Shown here piece after piece: positions 4,825 to 6,384 of a stretch of DNA of 6,384 nucleotides (position 1 is the stretch's first letter; every line of letters begins with the position of its first letter). The stretch spans positions 1 through 6,384 of the forward strand of contig JAEXXR010000041.1 in NCBI GenBank assembly GCA_023405705.1, in the 5' to 3' direction. Both the position numbers and the translations under genes were made by a program. The DNA comes from Actinomycetes bacterium (GTDB taxonomy: Bacteria; Actinomycetota; Thermoleophilia; Solirubrobacterales; Solirubrobacteraceae). The notes beneath the pieces are model-generated. The model was not told the origin of the DNA, searched no databases, and saw only the letters and a list, made by a program, of their open reading frames with translations.

Positions 4825-5490
4825 TCAGCGGCGCCAGGCGGAGACGCCGAGGGCTATCAGCAGGAGCTGCTTCTCGGTGTGGCGGATCGTCTCCTCCTCG
4901 GCGGTGCGGGAGGAGGTGGGGGCGTCGACGATCTCCTCGGCGGTCGAGACCATCGTGTTGACGATCAGCGTGGCGACGACGGCGAGGTCCTGCGTCGGCC
5001 ATCTGTCGAGGTAGGGGAAGCGGGCGAGGTCGGTCGCCAGCTCGCTCGTGAAGAGGCGGATCTCGGTGCGGATCGCCTGGCGCATCGCGGGCACGCCGCT
5101 GGAGCGCTCGCGCGCGATGAAGCGGAAGTGGAGGCGGTGGGCGTGGACGTGGCGGACGAGGATCTCGACCGAGCTTCTGATCACGTGCTCGGGGTTCTGC
5201 GGCTCGGCGCGGGCGGCGCGGATCATCTGGCGCAGCGTCCGGAACGAGTCGTCGATCAGGACGAGGCCCAGCTCCTCCATCGAGTCGAAGTGGCGGTAGA
5301 AGGCGGTCGGCGTGACGCCGGCCTCGCGCGCGACCTCGCGCAGGCCGAGGCTGCCGAAGCTCTTCGTCTCCAGCAGGCGCAGGGCGGCGTCCAGGAGTGC
5401 GATGCGGGTCCGCTCCTTCTGCTCTCTGCGCGTCAATCTCGGCGGCGTCGGTGCCGCGATGTTCACCGGATCTGACACGGGGATCTGCAC
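4825..5490 (-). CDS. TetR-family regulator, FabR/DesT-like (unsaturated fatty acid control)
   Basis: 221 residues if started at GTG 5490. The HTH covers about 22-70: ALLDAALRLLE, then LREVAREAGVTPTAFYRHFDSMEELGLVLIDDSFRTLRQMIR, which by memory tracks E. coli FabR and Pseudomonas DesT closely through the recognition helix and beyond. The ligand domain holds FIARERSSG (124-132), like the RERSG/RERTG element of FabR/DesT. Those proteins sense the acyl-CoA/ACP pool and repress unsaturated fatty acid or desaturase genes. It is divergent from a desaturase-type reductase with a dyad over that gene's start, matching the DesT-desCB layout. The start is uncertain: GTG at 5490, 5478 and 5466 are all in frame, the first ~20 residues are unconserved, and there is no clear Shine-Dalgarno. 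A TAGGAT -10-like box at 5494-5499 would favour 5478. The 3' end lies 24 bases beyond the SoxR box. Confidence 0.9.
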   Translation of the reverse strand: MQIPVSDPVNIAAPTPPRLTRREQKERTRIALLDAALRLLETKSFGSLGLREVAREAGVTPTAFYRHFDSMEELGLVLIDDSFRTLRQMIRAARAEPQNPEHVIRSSVEILVRHVHAHRLHFRFIARERSSGVPAMRQAIRTEIRLFTSELATDLARFPYLDRWPTQDLAVVATLIVNTMVSTAEEIVDAPTSSRTAEEETIRHTEKQLLLIALGVSAWRR

Positions 5491-5493
5491 GAA

Positions 5494-5499
5494 ATCCTA
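5494..5499 (-). promoter_or_regulatory. Putative -10 element of the FabR/DesT-like gene
   Basis: TAGGAT on the minus strand (TANNNT). Transcription would start near 5487, inside the longest reading frame, which argues for GTG 5478 as the true start. The possible -35, TTCCGG at 5517-5522, is weak. The element overlaps the divergent promoter. Confidence 0.35.
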
Positions 5500-5508
5500 C
5501 CGGGGGAC

Positions 5509-5537
5509 TGGACAGCCCGGAAATCGGGTACTACTGT
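5509..5537 (+). promoter_or_regulatory. Promoter of the oxidoreductase gene
   Basis: TGGACA (5509-5514, five of six to TTGACA), a 17-base spacer, then TACTGT (5532-5537, TANNNT). This is the best sigma-70-like promoter in the window. The -10 ends eight bases before GTG 5546, predicting a leaderless or nearly leaderless transcript. The spacer contains a small dyad, CCCG-N5-CGGG (5516-5528). Confidence 0.55.
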
Positions 5538-5553
5538 GTGCACAAGTGTTCAC
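5538..5553. promoter_or_regulatory. Likely operator of the FabR/DesT-like repressor
   Basis: GTGCACA-AG-TGTTCAC: two 7-bp arms, six of seven pairs symmetric, two-base centre. The GTG..ACA-N2-TGT..CAC pattern resembles, from memory, FabR/DesT sites. It begins at the base after the -10 and covers the predicted transcription start and the GTG start codon, so binding would block the oxidoreductase gene. An embedded TGTGCACA (5537-5544) is a perfect 8-bp palindrome. Confidence 0.6.
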
Positions 5554-6384
5554 TGAAATCTCGACACCAGCTCGCCCGCGGATCGCGCGCCGCCTGCTCG
5601 GCTCGACGCTCGCCCGCGCGCTCACCACGCCGCATGGCGTCGACCGCTACGTCGAGCTCGTCAGACCGGCCTTCTCGCTGCGGGACGTCCGCGCCGAGGT
5701 CGTCCGCGTCGAGCGGGCGACGGCGAGCAGCGTGACGCTGACGCTGCGGCCCAACGACAACTGGCGCGGCTTCCGGGCCGGCCAGCACGTCCTGCTCAGC
5801 ACCGAGATCGACGGCGTCCGCCACACGCGGCCCTACTCGCCGGCCAACTCGGAGCACGACTGTGAACTGATCGAGCTGACCGCGCACGCGCGTCCCGACG
5901 GTCGCGTCTCGCCGCACCTGCGCCGCAGGCTCTTCCGCGGCGCCGTCGTCGGCCTCTCGCAGGCGCAGGGCGACTTCGCGCTGCCGGCGCAGCGACCGCG
6001 CGAGCTGCTGCTGATCAGCGGCGGCAGCGGCATCACGCCGGTGATGGCGATGCTGCGGACGCTCTGCGCGGAGGGCCACGACGGCCCGATCGCCTTCCTC
6101 CACTACGCGCCGGCCGAGGACGACGTCGCCTACGGGCAGCAGCTGCGCGCGCTCGCCGCCGCGCACCCGAACGTGACGCTGCTGCGCGGCTTCACGCGCG
6201 CCGGCGGATCGCACGTCGGCGAGCTGTCGGGGCGCTTCGGCTCCGAGCACGTCGCCGCCGCGGGGATCGACCCGGCGCGCGCGGAGACGTTCGTCTGCGG
6301 GCCGGCCGCGCTCGTCGAGTCGGTCCACGGCCTGTGGGCGGCCGAGGGGAACGAGGCGCGCCTGCACGTCGAGCGGTTCGCGCC
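5546..6384 (+). CDS. Ferredoxin-NAD(P)+ reductase-type oxidoreductase, desaturase electron donor (partial, 3' end outside window)
   Basis: Open to the window end (279 codons plus two bases, no stop). The N-terminus (1-45, ending HGVDRYVELVRPAFSLRDVRAEV) resembles the lead segment of reductases paired with membrane acyl desaturases (DesC of Pseudomonas, Rv3230c of Mycobacterium; from memory). The FAD domain covers about 48-147: the flavin motif RPYS at 95-98 and QGDFALP at 141-147. The NAD(P)H domain starts at ISGGSGITPVMAML (157-170) and includes the FVCGP loop near the visible C-terminus, followed by LHVERF, where such proteins lead into a C-terminal plant-type [2Fe-2S] domain. That domain, with its four cysteines, would lie past 6384 and is not seen. 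Likely role: moving electrons from NAD(P)H through FAD and Fe-S to a fatty-acid desaturase. GTG 5546 is chosen because it follows a promoter at leaderless spacing and precedes the conserved region; no in-frame ATG lies upstream of the conserved domain. Confidence 0.88.
   Translation, partial: MFTEISTPARPRIARRLLGSTLARALTTPHGVDRYVELVRPAFSLRDVRAEVVRVERATASSVTLTLRPNDNWRGFRAGQHVLLSTEIDGVRHTRPYSPANSEHDCELIELTAHARPDGRVSPHLRRRLFRGAVVGLSQAQGDFALPAQRPRELLLISGGSGITPVMAMLRTLCAEGHDGPIAFLHYAPAEDDVAYGQQLRALAAAHPNVTLLRGFTRAGGSHVGELSGRFGSEHVAAAGIDPARAETFVCGPAALVESVHGLWAAEGNEARLHVERFA

Noticed and set aside
3230..5002. A 590-codon open frame on the minus strand.
   Set aside because: It runs across the CDF gene, soxR and part of the FabR/DesT-like gene in another frame. 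The product is low-complexity Arg/Ala/Gly/Asp sequence with no domain, typical of GC-rich shadow frames.
4789..5475. A 228-codon plus-strand frame directly downstream of the SoxR box, which would make a tempting SoxR target.
   Set aside because: It is the complement of the FabR/DesT-like gene and shows no domain. The sense protein has clear homology, so any transcript here would more likely be non-coding antisense RNA.
1..6384. CRISPR arrays, insertion sequences, phage genes, tRNA or rRNA genes, riboswitches.
   Set aside because: No regularly spaced repeats, transposase or integrase motifs, cloverleaf or conserved RNA sequences were seen; intergenic gaps are all under 120 bases.

Overview
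The window is a gene-dense, very GC-rich stretch (by eye around 70% or more) with short intergenic gaps, TetR-family regulators, a VapBC module and several genes lacking a clear Shine-Dalgarno sequence. This suggests a high-GC actinobacterium. Occasional AGA arginine codons make a Thermoleophilia/Solirubrobacterales-type genome a guess rather than a conclusion. No rRNA, tRNA, CRISPR array, transposase, integrase or phage gene was seen.

Layout, left to right. (1) Positions 16-1666 hold a divergent pair: an alpha/beta hydrolase with an Asp nucleophile (minus strand) and a TetR regulator of the LmrA/YxaF type (plus strand). The 118-bp gap between them carries three separate palindromes, one resembling the operator class of this TetR subgroup. 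(2) Positions 1682-2349 hold a VapBC-type toxin-antitoxin operon on the minus strand, its two genes overlapping by one base. (3) Positions 2448-4270 hold two plus-strand genes, a short-chain dehydrogenase/reductase and a cation diffusion facilitator. They end at a strong GC hairpin shared with the convergent soxR gene. (4) Positions 4309-5490 hold, on the minus strand, soxR (redox-sensing MerR family, four cluster cysteines present) and a FabR/DesT-like TetR regulator. A near-perfect 18-bp SoxR box lies just upstream of soxR. (5) Positions 5546-6384 hold, on the plus strand and cut by the window end, a ferredoxin-NAD(P)+ reductase-type oxidoreductase of the kind that supplies electrons to membrane fatty-acid desaturases.

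How the parts fit: the right half reads as a small redox and membrane-lipid control region. The FabR/DesT-like repressor and the oxidoreductase are divergent, and a 16-bp dyad lies over the oxidoreductase start, matching the DesT-desCB arrangement. The prediction is that a fatty-acid desaturase gene follows just beyond the window. SoxR appears to control itself or a transcript antisense to the neighbouring regulator, since no other target gene lies beside the box. The left half is a self-contained TetR-hydrolase unit next to a toxin-antitoxin module.

No clearly undescribed multi-gene system is visible. The points most worth a second look are the SoxR box with no evident target, the hydrolase with an Asp nucleophile but no histidine at the usual position, the FabR/DesT-like operator over a GTG start, and a recurring TANNNT box 6-10 bases before start codons that suggests leaderless transcription.
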